Assembly (NCBI RefSeq): GCF_020520425.1
Contig: NC_079490.1
Coordinates: 6,448,001-6,512,000, forward strand
DNA: 64,000 nt
Origin: Spinacia oleracea
Lineage: Eukaryota > Streptophyta > Magnoliopsida > Caryophyllales > Amaranthaceae
Direction: 5' to 3'
Shown here: in pieces, positions 11,076 to 20,844 of the stretch
How the letters are laid out: every line of letters starts with the position of its first letter
How positions within the stretch are numbered: position 1 is the stretch's first letter
Translations under genes and position numbers: made by a program
Notes under the pieces: generated by a model
Database searches by the model: none
What the model was told of the DNA's origin: nothing
What the model saw: the letters and a program-made list of their open reading frames with translations, nothing else

Positions 11076-12670
11076 TTAAAGAGATTAATCACTCCATTTA
11101 CATAATTATGAACCTAATTAATTATGTATCATATAATATGGATTATTAGAGTTATGTTTTTGTGTTTTTTTATTGTATAATACTAGTAAGAATTACGGTC
11201 TCATCTGAAATATTTTAACAGATAGACGTAATTGATAGACTATTATTACTCTGTAGTATAGATTGATATTGTATAATACTATTGGCTTCGTTCTTAAATT
11301 GATTGATTGTACAACTTTTGGACGGGCAATCTTTATTAATGTCCTGTTCAATTTTTGTAGAATAATGAGGTAGTTATGTTTACAAACTCAATCTTTATCT
11401 TTCTGTTTTTTTTACTGTTTTTCTACTTGTGTAACAGCTCTTTTAACATTTTTACCATGCAATTATTGGAGTAAAAAAAAATTAAAAAAAGAGGTTTTTT
11501 TACCTCTTAAAAGAAACATGTTAAACATGGACAACATGGTATTCCTCAATTAAAAAAAGAAAAAAAAAGGTGACTAATATATATGTGCTTCAATCGGTCT
11601 TGCGCGCAACAAGTGTACATTAATATTAATGTACACCAAAAGCTTCACACGTGCGAAAATTTTCAATACAGCCGCATAACCATTTCACCTGCAAAATAAT
11701 AAGAGGGGAGAGGAAAAAAAAAAAGAAAAAAAGGAAAAGACCAGATGAGAGAGAAAGGGGAAAGACGCATATGAAGATGAAGATCAAATTTGCAATGAGA
11801 AACATGTCCACACTAATTAATGTAATTCAATCACTCGTCGTCGCTAATCACCACTAGATCATCGAATCATGCTGGATAGAGGTTCGAATCACCGCCAACA
11901 CCGCACCAATCTACGATTCGATTAATTAGGTTTGATTTTTGTTTCTTTAATGCATTGATTAAATTATTTCCTTTTATTTGAGTAATTAGGTTCCATTTTA
12001 TGTGGAAGATCTTGGAGAAAAGGAGTTGAATCCAGTACAAAAGCTCCATATTTTATCATGTTATCATGCTTATATATAATGGTAATTAGCATGTTCAGAT
12101 TATAGAGTTATTCTGTTAATTAAAATTTGCGATTTAGAGTTTATATTGTCCGATTCATTCTGCAAGTTTGATCTGTTTCTGGCTTGTGTTTTGCTGCCCC
12201 AAATCATGTCAGTTCATATGCTTTATGTCTAGTTATAACTGTAATTGGTATGTTAGATTATATAAATTCATTTTTTGCTAGTTAAAAGTTCAGGAAATAG
12301 TGGTATTTACTCCAATTTTGCTGCCAATTTTGGACCAGTTGCTGATGTAAATTGCAGCTCTAAATCATGTTTCTTAGGTGTAAAACGTGAAGTGATTTTC
12401 AGTAATATGTTGGGGGTGAAGGGGTGAAGTTACATCTTGTGTTAAAATTAGAAAATAATTGTTTTTGGGAGTATATGTGGGTTGCGTGAGATGCAGTCCT
12501 GAGCAGTAGTTTCTAGGCACTGAGTTTCTAGGCACTAAGAGACAGACTATTTGGTCCTCCTTTGGTTGTCTTCTTACTTGTTTTTATGTTATTGTTCTAT
12601 TTCTTCAACTTTCAGAGCGCTAAGAAGCCTAGTTTCTTTTGGATATCAGCACTGCTCCTTAACGTGTGCA
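11076..12670. other. Intergenic DNA downstream of galactinol synthase
   Basis: The first part is the probable 3' untranslated region and polyadenylation zone of the synthase (TATGTATCATATAATATG near 11120). From about 11,690 there is a purine-rich stretch and then sequence with the feel of a 5' leader (11,690-11,930), but no open frame longer than about 68 codons and no recognisable product. A host non-coding exon is possible; nothing proves it. Confidence 0.35.
11613..11636. repeat. 24-bp perfect palindrome
   Basis: GTGTACATTAAT immediately followed by its reverse complement ATTAATGTACAC, with no spacer. Lies in non-coding DNA about 540 bp after the galactinol synthase stop. Confidence 0.8.
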
Positions 12671-12742
12671 AGCCTATTAGCTCAACTGGCCGAGCACCGT
12701 GCAACTTGCGCGGAGATGTAGGTTCAAATCCTACATAGGCTA
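12671..12742 (+). tRNA. tRNA-Ile-like sequence, probably a pseudo-tRNA
   Basis: Folds as a cloverleaf: acceptor AGCCTAT/ATAGGCT, D stem GCTC/GAGC, anticodon stem CCGTG/CGCGG, T stem TGTAG/CTACA. A box (TAGCTCAACTGG) and B box (GGTTCAAATCC) are near consensus. The layout (ATTAGCTCA...GAGC..CGTG) resembles plant nuclear tRNA-Ile(AAU). The anticodon loop CAACTTG lacks the invariant U33 and would not read Ile, so a functional tRNA is doubtful; a tRNA-derived repeat is as likely. Confidence 0.4.
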
Positions 12743-13465
12743 TTGATTTTATTATGAAAAATAAATCGACATTTGGGGTAACTTTTACCTATTTTGGGGC
12801 GACTTTATATTATTAGTCATTTCTCATCATATCCCACGAACTTATACAAGACTTGCTTTCAATTAAAAATCAAAATGCAATTTATTTTATGGACATATGT
12901 CTTTTCTTGTAATTCTTAGATTGCCATGTGATAATCAAGAGAATTCTGACTCATATGTTGAATATCTAGAGCTAACTGAAAGTGATACATGTACATGACG
13001 TATTATACATGATTAAATTCTTTCCTTGGACTACAAAAATTGGGAGAAACAGTTGATCTCACAGATCAACAAACAATCCATCAGATAATTTTTGTGGTAG
13101 ATAAAATGTTGACTTATGTTGCAAAAGAGTGATACTTTGGACGAGCAGAATTATCTGATGGTCTTTGGTCTGATAGAAAGAAAGAACAGAGAATATATAA
13201 TTACTTTAAGACGAACGGAATATGAAGCAAAAAGAACAGAAACAATATATGCAGTTAGATAACATGATACAAGCTAGCTTGAGGACATGGTCAATAACAA
13301 CATATGCAGTTAGGAATGAGCACAGATAGAGTAAACTTGGAAACTGTCAAGTTCCGATCAGAGGCTATCTCGGCAAGGTAACTTTCCATTAACCTATTTG
13401 TGGGTGACTTTATATTGTTAGTCATTTCTCATTATATCGAACCAAAACACGACCCAATAATGTGT

Positions 13466-13520
13466 AGGCTATATGGGACTTGAACCCACATCATGTACAT
13501 AAATGCACATTGCTCTACCA
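13466..13520 (-). repeat. Truncated tRNA-like segment
   Basis: Minus-strand copy of the tRNA-like sequence at 13916-13986, keeping the T arm and 3' acceptor half (AGGCTATATGGGACTTGAACCC on the plus strand starts here) but cut in the D arm, where it joins the first unit of the tandem array. Sequence before it (13,379-13,440) is also repeated near 12,770-12,830. Confidence 0.55.
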
Positions 13521-15430
13521 TAACTTTAACCTATAAAACTACAACTTTAACACAAAAAAGTACAATGTGTGAAATAAAAAGAATGCACGACTCACATTAG
13601 CTGAAGAAAGGTAAAAATATAAAAGTCAAGCTTTTAGCAGTTAAAGTTAACTTATTAAAATTAAAACTTAGGTTTGAGATGATGAAACACTGCCTTAACT
13701 TTTAGAACAATTTTCATAACTTTAACCTATGAAACTACAACTTTAACACAGAAAAGTACAATGTGTGAAATAAAAAGAATGAACGACTCACATTAGCTGA
13801 AGAAAGATAAAAATATAAAAGTCAGGCTTTTAGCAGTTAAAGTTAAGTTACTAAAAGTAAAAGTTAGGTTTGATAGTCGTTTCACAATATATCAAAACAC
13901 AACCCAATAGTATGTAGGCTATATGGGACTTGAACCCATACCATGTACATAAATGCACATTGCTCTACCATTTGAGCTAATAGCCTTAGTGTTCAAACAT
14001 TTGCATATTGGGTAGATTGGTACAAAACTTTTCTTAACTTATAACAATTTCCATAACATTAACCTATAAAATTACAACTTTAACACAGAAAAGTACAGTG
14101 TGTGAAAATAAAAATAATGCATGACTCAAATTAGCTGAAGAAAGGTAAAAATATAAAAGTCAGACTTTTAGCAGTTAAAGTTAAGTTATTAAAATTAAAA
14201 GTTAGGTTGAGATGACGGAAGACTGCCTTAACTTTTAGAACAATTTCCATAACTTTAACCTATGAAACTACAACTTTAACACAGAAAAGTACAATGTGTG
14301 AAATAAAAAGAATGCACGACTCACATTAGCTGAAGAAAGGTAAAAATATAAAAGTCAGGCTTTTAGCAGTTAAAGTTAGGTTATTAAAAGTAAAAGTTAG
14401 GTTTGAGATGACGGAAGACTGTTTTAACTTTTAGAACAATTTTCATAACTTTAACATACAGAACTACAACTAAATACACATAAAACTACAATGTGTATAA
14501 TAAAAAGATTGACGGACTCACATTAGCGGAAGAAAGGTAGAAATATAAAAGTAAGACTTTTAGCAGTTAAAGTTAAGTTAATAAAAGTAAAAGTTAGGTT
14601 TGAGATGACGGAAGACTGCCTTAACTTTTAGAACAATTTCCATAACTTTAACCTATGAAACTACAACTTTAACACAGAAAAGTACAATGTGTGAAATAAA
14701 AAGAATGCACGATTTACATTAGCTGAAGAAAGGTAAAAATATAAAAGTCAGATTTTTAGCAGTTAAAGTTAAGTTATTAAAAGTAAAAGTTAGGTTTGAG
14801 ATGATGGACGACTGCCTCAACTTTTAGAACAAATTCCATAACTTTAACCTATAAAACTACAACTTTAACACAAAAAAGTACAATGTGTGAAATAAAAAGA
14901 ATGCACAACTCACATTAGCTGAAGAAAGGTAAAAATATAAAAGTCAAGCTTTTAGCAGTTAAAGTTAAGTTATTAAAAGTAAAAGTTAGGTTTGATACGA
15001 CGGAAGACTGTCTTAACTTTTAGAACAATTTCCATAACTTTAACCTACAGAACCACAACTTTAACTATTGCATGATTCACATTAGCCGAAGAAAGGGAGA
15101 AGTATAAAAGTCAGACTTTTAGCGGTTAAAGTTAAGTTAATAAAAGTAAAAGTTAGGTTTGAGATGAAAAAGATTGTCTTAACGTTTAGAACAATTTCCA
15201 TAACTTTAACCTACAAAACTACAACTTTAACACAGAAAACTACAATGTGTGCAATAAAAAGATTGGATGACTCACATTAGCTGGAAAAGGTAGAAATATA
15301 AAAGTCAGACTTTTAATCGTTAAAGTTAAGTTATTAAAAGTAAAAGTTAGGCTTGGTACGACGGAAGAATATCTTAACTTTTAGAATAATTTCCATAACT
15401 TTAACCTACATAACCACAATTTTAGAATAA
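13521..15430. repeat. ~196-bp tandem (satellite-like) array, about ten units
   Basis: The unit start TAACTTTAACCTA recurs at about 13521, 13717, 14057, 14250, 14446, 14643, 14839, 15034, 15201 and 15396. Spacings are 193-197 bp except one of 340 (an insertion carrying a tRNA-like sequence, 13,877-14,020) and one of 167 (a deletion). Each unit has the word series TACAATGTGTGAAATAAAAAG, TTAGCTGAAGAAAGG, TTTTAGCAGTTAAAGTTAAG and GATGACGGAAGACTG. Non-coding. Period is in the range of plant centromeric or dispersed satellites, but only ten copies are seen. Confidence 0.9.
13916..13986 (-). tRNA. tRNA-like sequence inside the tandem array, probably a pseudo-tRNA
   Basis: On the minus strand the acceptor AGGCTAT pairs with ATAGCCT, the D stem is GCTC/GAGC with A box TAGCTCAAATGG, and the T arm is ATGGG-TTCAAGT-CCCAT with B box GGTTCAAGTCC. 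The anticodon arm is an AT-rich imperfect palindrome that gives an abnormal loop. Pol III promoter boxes are intact, but decoding function is unlikely. Confidence 0.4.
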
Positions 15431-15464
15431 AGTAAAATTAATGTAACTTTTAACAGGATTCCTA

Positions 15465-17545
15465 ATAGGATTCCATAAACTCTATAAATAGGATTCCAAA
15501 ACCCTTTCCATAAACTCTATAAATAGGTGCCTAGGGTCACATATTTTCATAGATTGTTCAAGTATTCAAAGTGAGTTTTTGAGAGAAAATTCAGACACAT
15601 TTCTTGACTATAAGTGCCGAAAATCTTTAGTACCTTAAGGGCGATTCTAGTTGGTCAATCTTAAGGCGGATCCGGACGTGCTGTGGACTATCTACGGAGG
15701 GACGACACTTGGAGTCCTAAAGACTTGTTCTTGTTCGGTTCGGGCGCAGCTAAGGAAGACACGCAACAAAGAGTATGCATCTAAACTATGCTATATGATT
15801 ATGTGTAAATAATATGTATTTCTGGCTAAATGGTTTTTCCGCATGATTTATGAATTGTCATATGTATCATAACCTAACAGTGGTATCACGAGCCTCTTAT
15901 TATTTTCATAATCTAAATTGCATGAACATGGTTAAATATTACAAATTTGCAAGAATTAAAAGGGGTGATTAATTTTCGTAATTGTTAATTAATTGCAAAT
16001 TGCGTTTATTTAATTATACGTACGCAGTTTTTCGGCAGTTTCTTCGTTACTCATCCAAATCGAGTGATTTTTGTGTCAATTCCGCATGTAAAAGGCATTC
16101 TAAAATTTTGACAAAAATAGTCTTTTTCTGCCGAACCCAGAATTCTCAAATTCGAAGCCTAACTATGACTTTTCGAAGCTTTTAGTTTTTCGAATGCAAA
16201 ATTTCGTAAATTTAAGATGTTAAATTAAATATTTGCGATTCTTGTTGATAAATCTTGAATTTTTGATTGACCTACTGTATATGTTTAACAAGTTTGAATG
16301 CCTAGCCTTGTTAATTATGCAATCTAATTTGTAATTATGATTGATTTGTTGAAAATTAGAATAATTTAGAATTAATTTGATTTTCATAATTAATTATAAT
16401 TTAATTAGAAACCTATGATTAAAAACCACCATAAAAATTGTAAATTTATGATAAATTTTAAATTTTTATGACCTAGGCTTGAATCCATGACAATCGGAAA
16501 TCAATTGAATAATAAAATTTCGATTTTTCGCCCTAAAATTATGAAATTAATATTAATTTATTAATTTGTCATTAATTTTAAATATAAATTTTAAATTTTT
16601 ATGCGATTCGTTCATATAACTTGCACGCACAAAGCAATGGACGCTTCGTGTTACCCTTAAGGGGTGTTGTATAGTGCGGGCATGCGACGACGAGCAAGGG
16701 AGCTCGTCGCCCGTGCGGCACGAATGCAATGAGCAGGGGCATGGTGCACGAGCACAAGGCAGCAGCCCTGCCTTGTGTCGTGGGCCACGAGCTATGGATG
16801 AATGGGCATGGGCGAAGGCAAGGCATGGCAGTCGCGTGTGGGCAGCAAGCGAGCTGCGCCACAACGCGCACTGCCTTGCGCAAGCGCGCGCAGCCTCGCG
16901 CGCAGCGAGCGCAAGCTCGCGTGCCACGAGCGCTGCGCCCAGCGTTGATCGCGCGCAATTGCTCGCGCACAGCGAGCGATGGCTCGCGTGCATCAAGCGC
17001 TGGAGCGCGCGCAGCAAGCGCTGGCGAGCGCGCACAGCGAGCGATGGCTCGCGTGCGTCGAGCGCTGGCGCGCGCGCAGCGAGCACCACTTGTGCGATGG
17101 CTTGCGATGGGAAGATGCAGCAGCTATGCGACGAGCGCATGGGCTGCGCGCACATGGCCAGCGATGGCTGTGTGCGTGTGGCCCATGGGCGTGCGATGCG
17201 TAGGGTGTTTGCGTTGCGATTAGATCGGTTTGAATGTTTAATTTGAAATTTTCAGTTTACGTAATTTTAATTAATTTTAAAAATTAATAATTTAAATTAT
17301 TTTCTTGGATTTTAATTTTGAATATTGTAATTATAATAAATTTTATTTATTCTAATTATTTTACTAAAATTAAAATCATGAATTAATTTAAATACGACTG
17401 AAATTAAATTAAACTTTTTGGATTCAATTATAAATTTATATGAGCTTTAAATTTTAATTAAATTTGTATGTTTCCGGTTAGACTAGAAATACATTTTTAT
17501 GTTTAAAATTAGTAAAGCATATGAATTTATTGGTTTAAGTGGGAA
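15465..17545 (+). mobile_element. Copia element fragment: partial LTR, primer-binding site and leader
   Basis: About 15465-15879 is the 3' portion of a Copia LTR, ending ATAACCTAACA and containing a tandemly repeated TATA region (CTCTATAAATAGG twice). It is directly followed by the primer-binding site at 15880-15894 (GTGGTATCACGAGCC, initiator Met-tRNA type). The rest matches the leader of the related elements at 24.96 kb and (reverse strand) 60.63 kb, including a GC-rich repeat block at about 16,640-17,220. Similarity stops around 17,545, where ankyrin-gene sequence begins. No gag-pol, no right LTR and no target duplication, so this is a rearranged fragment. Confidence 0.85.
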
Positions 17546-17561
17546 CTAAAACCAATAAAAT

Positions 17562-17770
17562 TTATTCTATCATCCTGTCCTTCAACTATACATGATGTTG
17601 ATGAAAAGGGTCAGAGCATCCTCCATATTGCAGTCAGATACGCGAGAGCTGATGTTTTCTCTTATTTAACCAAACAGAAGGAAGTTGAGAAGATATTCTA
17701 TCTGAAAGATGGACAGGGTAAAACTTTTATGGATTTGGCGAATGAGCTCAAAAGAAGATTTGCTGACTGA
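17562..17770 (+). pseudogene. 3' end of an ankyrin-repeat gene, truncated
   Basis: The open frame encodes TIHDVDEKGQSILHIAVRYA and ends KTFMDLANELKRRFAD-stop (TGA 17768-17770). It is clearly paralogous to the last exon of the ankyrin gene just downstream (TIHDVDKRGRSILHIAVKYA... at 19,835-20,019). Everything upstream of about residue SSCPS has been replaced by the Copia fragment. The shared C-terminus indicates a former tandem pair. Confidence 0.85.
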
Positions 17771-18468
17771 AAAAACGTAATCTTATGGTATGGCTTTGGA
17801 GTTTTTAACATTTAGAGCTTTTTAAAAAAAAATTGTAGTTGTTCTGTACTGCAATTAAAAGAGCTAACTTTCTGCATTATGGAATGCCAATTACCAAGGT
17901 TATTAATGTGAAAATGTTTTCTAGTTTAATTTGTTACATCCGCAGCGTAAATATGCAAGTACATGTTATGTAATTACTTGTAGTATTTTAATAGAGTGAA
18001 CAAAATACCCTCTGGGGAAGAAGAAAAAGGTGACAGCTACATCAGCAAGTAAAAACAGAACATATATTTCATGGCAACTTCCATAAGAACTAAAAGACAC
18101 ATTACCTTCACTAATTTGTCTTCAATTTCCTCATGACAGTGAACTAAAAATCCACTCAGAAGAACGTATCTAGCACTCCTGTGTGTGCTTGGTGGACCAT
18201 GCTTGTGTTGCTGAAGGAAGAAAAAGGCGACGACTACACACGGCAACTTGTAACTAAAGTCAATCCATCAAACAATGAGATGATATAATGCATTGTACGG
18301 AGTCGTAATCTTAGCTTCAAAGAAAAATGATGGTTGACTCCGAACAGGAAAAACGACTTAAAAGTCTATGAACGAATTTCCAGCCACAATCTGAATTTCA
18401 GAAGAACATAAAAGTAGCAGTGGTAAGCTCACTAAGCTATACTTCAAAATTCTATTCCTTCCTTTTTA
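17771..18468. other. Spacer between the two ankyrin genes
   Basis: The first ~150 bp look like the 3' untranslated region of the broken ankyrin gene. 18,037-18,246 is open on the minus strand but I do not recognise the peptide. The rest presumably contains the promoter of the next gene; no confident TATA box. Confidence 0.35.
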
Positions 18469-20019
18469 ATGGAGGACATAGGGTGTTGGATGTTTATGAA
18501 AAAACCATTTTTAGCGGCGTTGATGAAATGCAGTAACCACGGTGTTGGATGGGATCAACTCTTAGTTGCTGCCGAACAAGGTCACACGAAGGAAATGCTA
18601 CGTATCTTGAGGAGTGATCCAGAACTCATTTTCACAGCAGATGTGGTTGGAGAAACTGTTGTTCATGTGGTTGCAAGAGCTGGACATGCGCTCACTATTA
18701 CTAAGTTGATGCAGACATTCATGAGACATCATTGGATGAAGGTGTTGCTTAAGAAAAATGTAGACGGGGATACGGCCATTAAACACAATCACAAGGAGGC
18801 AGCTTACAGGTTGGGGGACCGACAGGAGTTTGCCAAGGATGAATTGAACAAGGATGGAATATCTCCGTGGGACCTTGATAAAGAGGCCGGGTATTGTTCA
18901 GGAGTAGCAGATATTGAAATGAGACTAGCAATGGCAGACATTGAATTAGATGAGCTATATAAGGTGAAGTGGATTGAAGGCACCCCAATAGGTGTAAGGG
19001 GTGCTTTTTTGAAGGCCTCCGCAAATGGAGTCATCAAAACAAAGCATATAGAGTTGGAACTTGATCGATCTGGAGGAAATTTACTCCATATTATTGCTGC
19101 AAAACCAGGCAAGGTTGATATACTAAAGTTGCTAGTCAAGTTTATGAATAACTCTGAGTTAGCTAGTTTACCACTTGAAAGGAACAAAGCTGGTGATACT
19201 GCTTTGCACCTTGCCCTTAATAAGGGCAGAGATGAAGCCTCTGCACTCTACTTGATAGAGGTGGCACCCAAGTCCGCTTACTTGCTTAACCAAGATGGAG
19301 TATCGCCATTGCACTTGGCAATTGAACTACATTACAATGATATAGTGAGGCGCATCTTCCAACTACTTCCAGGGACTAGGATTGACTCGTCCATCAAAAA
19401 GAGTCTGCTTAGAGCTAAGAATGCGTCAGTTGTACACGCTGCTGTAAGATCTAGAAATCTCGGTATGACTCTTTTTTTCATTTACTGTGATCTGCATCTA
19501 ACAAATAATGCCTGCTTATCTGGTTTTCCTAGAAGACTTATTACATGATTATGATTACTCTCTTTTTTTCCCCTTTTGTTTACTGCTAAATTAGGCATAT
19601 TGGAAAGAGTAATGGAGGAATTACCCGGTTCTATTGACTCGCTAAATGAAGAAGGATGGAAGCCACTATCATATGCAGCATATGAAGGTTACCTAGAAGA
19701 AGTTCACTTCTTCCTGAACAATTTTCCAGATTCTGCTAGGAAATGCGACAGAGATGGCTCTTTCCCAATACAGAAGGCAGTTGGTGCAGGACATGTTCAC
19801 ATTGTGGAAGAGTTTATATCATCATGTCCCTTAACTATACACGATGTTGATAAAAGAGGTCGAAGCATTCTTCATATTGCTGTTAAATATGCAAGACCTG
19901 ATGTTTTCTCTTATTTAACAAAGAAGAAGGAAGTTCAAAAGATATTCTATTTGAAAGATCAGGAAGGTAAAACTTTTATGGATTTTGCTACACAGCTGGA
20001 GAATCGATTTAAGGCCTAA
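18469..20019 (+). CDS. Ankyrin-repeat protein, two exons
   Basis: Exons 18469-19462 and 19595-20019, joined in phase 1 through a G/GC glycine codon with GT/AG borders, give 472 aa. At least six ankyrin-type repeats are visible, with signatures such as GETVVHVVARAGH (early), GNLLHIIAAKPGKVDILKLL, GDTALHLALNKG, GVSPLHLAIELHYNDIV, GWKPLSYAAYEGYLEEV, GSFPIQKAVGAGHVHIVE and GRSILHIAVKYA. It resembles the ankyrin part of ACD6-like plant proteins but has no PGG domain or membrane segments and ends soon after the last repeat. The paralogous fragment at 17.6 kb ends alike, so this end is probably natural. Around residues 100-150 repeat spacing is irregular (AIKHNHKEAAYRL), suggesting small internal deletions. 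Function (protein-protein interaction, perhaps immunity) is inference. A Gypsy element lies 213 bp beyond the stop. Confidence 0.8.
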
Positions 20020-20232
20020 TTTTCATAACATTGAGCAGTGATTGTAATTGTTTATGAACTTTTAGTTTTGTACAGTATGAAAGAAGAAAGCTCTAAAGTT
20101 GTAATGTTATGGTTTATTATGTTGTATTTTCAATATGGTAAGAGTTTAATTGTTTGATTTTGAAATGTTTTATGGGTTCCTAAATACTCTACTCTATTAG
20201 TTAGTTTATTGAGAGAATATATGTTTTCCCTG

Positions 20233-20658
20233 TGTTCCGGTGTTGTAAAGATGGAAACAATGGGCTTCGAATGAAGGTCCTTTCGTATGTGTTGAAGATC
20301 TTGCTTGTTTGAATGAGTAGAGTCCGAATTCACCTGCACAAGAGCAAAGTCACTAGCCTCGGGGGTGTTTCCGAGGAAAGCCCCTCCGATGCCTAAGTAA
20401 GAACGATGCTCGGATTCTAGAGAGAAGTTCTCTAGAAGAGTAGTCTTAAGGCGATAAATTGGACGTACCTTGAGGTGTGAGCCTTGGCGGCCTATTTATA
20501 GTGTTTGCATAATAAATGCCCATAGGTCATTTATTGCTTTTGGGCCTTGGGCCTTGATGGATGGCTGACTAGCCATTGGTAGGTTTAATGTTGTTTGTTT
20601 AGAGCCATTGGGCTTTGGACTTAGTGGCCCAATTGAGAATCAATTGGGAGCCCAAACA
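20233..20658 (-). repeat. Gypsy 3' LTR
   Basis: 426 bp, TGTTCCGG...CCCAAACA on the plus strand, reading TG...CA on both strands. Five differences from the other LTR, for example TTTAATGTTG versus TTTGATGATG. Confidence 0.95.
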
Positions 20659-20675
20659 ACATGCCCCCCAGACCC
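20659..20675 (-). other. Gypsy polypurine tract region
   Basis: Minus strand next to the 3' LTR reads GGGTCTGGGGGGCATGT, the purine-rich primer site for plus-strand DNA synthesis. Confidence 0.6.
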
Positions 20676-20836
20676 GGTCCATTTAGAATTAAATGGGTGG
20701 GTTTCCAGTTGTCAGAAGACCAAAAGTTCCCTCTTTTTTTTTGAAAAGGGATGATTTGCATTGATGACAAGTGTTGGGAGTTGTATTGTGTCGTGGAGAT
20801 CGTGGGTCGAAAGGAAGTTGATACGCTTCCCTTTTC

Positions 20837-20844
20837 TATAAATA
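20837..20844 (+). promoter_or_regulatory. TATA box of the antisense gene inside the Gypsy
   Basis: TATAAATA at 20837-20844 lies 255 bp upstream of the ATG at 21099, on the strand opposite to gag-pol. It is followed by a TC-rich leader ending in AAACCCTAGACCGAG, a typical plant 5' leader. This suggests the antisense gene has its own promoter. Confidence 0.55.

Noticed and set aside
13521..15430. CRISPR-like array
   Set aside because: Units are contiguous ~196-bp tandem repeats without unique spacers, in a plant nuclear context.
16553..17246. Overlapping open frames of 120-200 codons on both strands (also 25,682-26,342 and 59,207-60,035)
   Set aside because: They lie in the GC-rich Copia leader repeats, are open in several frames at once, encode Ala/Arg-rich low complexity, and differ between copies. 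A composition effect, not genes.
18037..18246. Minus-strand 69-codon frame between the ankyrin genes
   Set aside because: Reads plausibly but has no recognisable family or supporting start, splice or promoter context.
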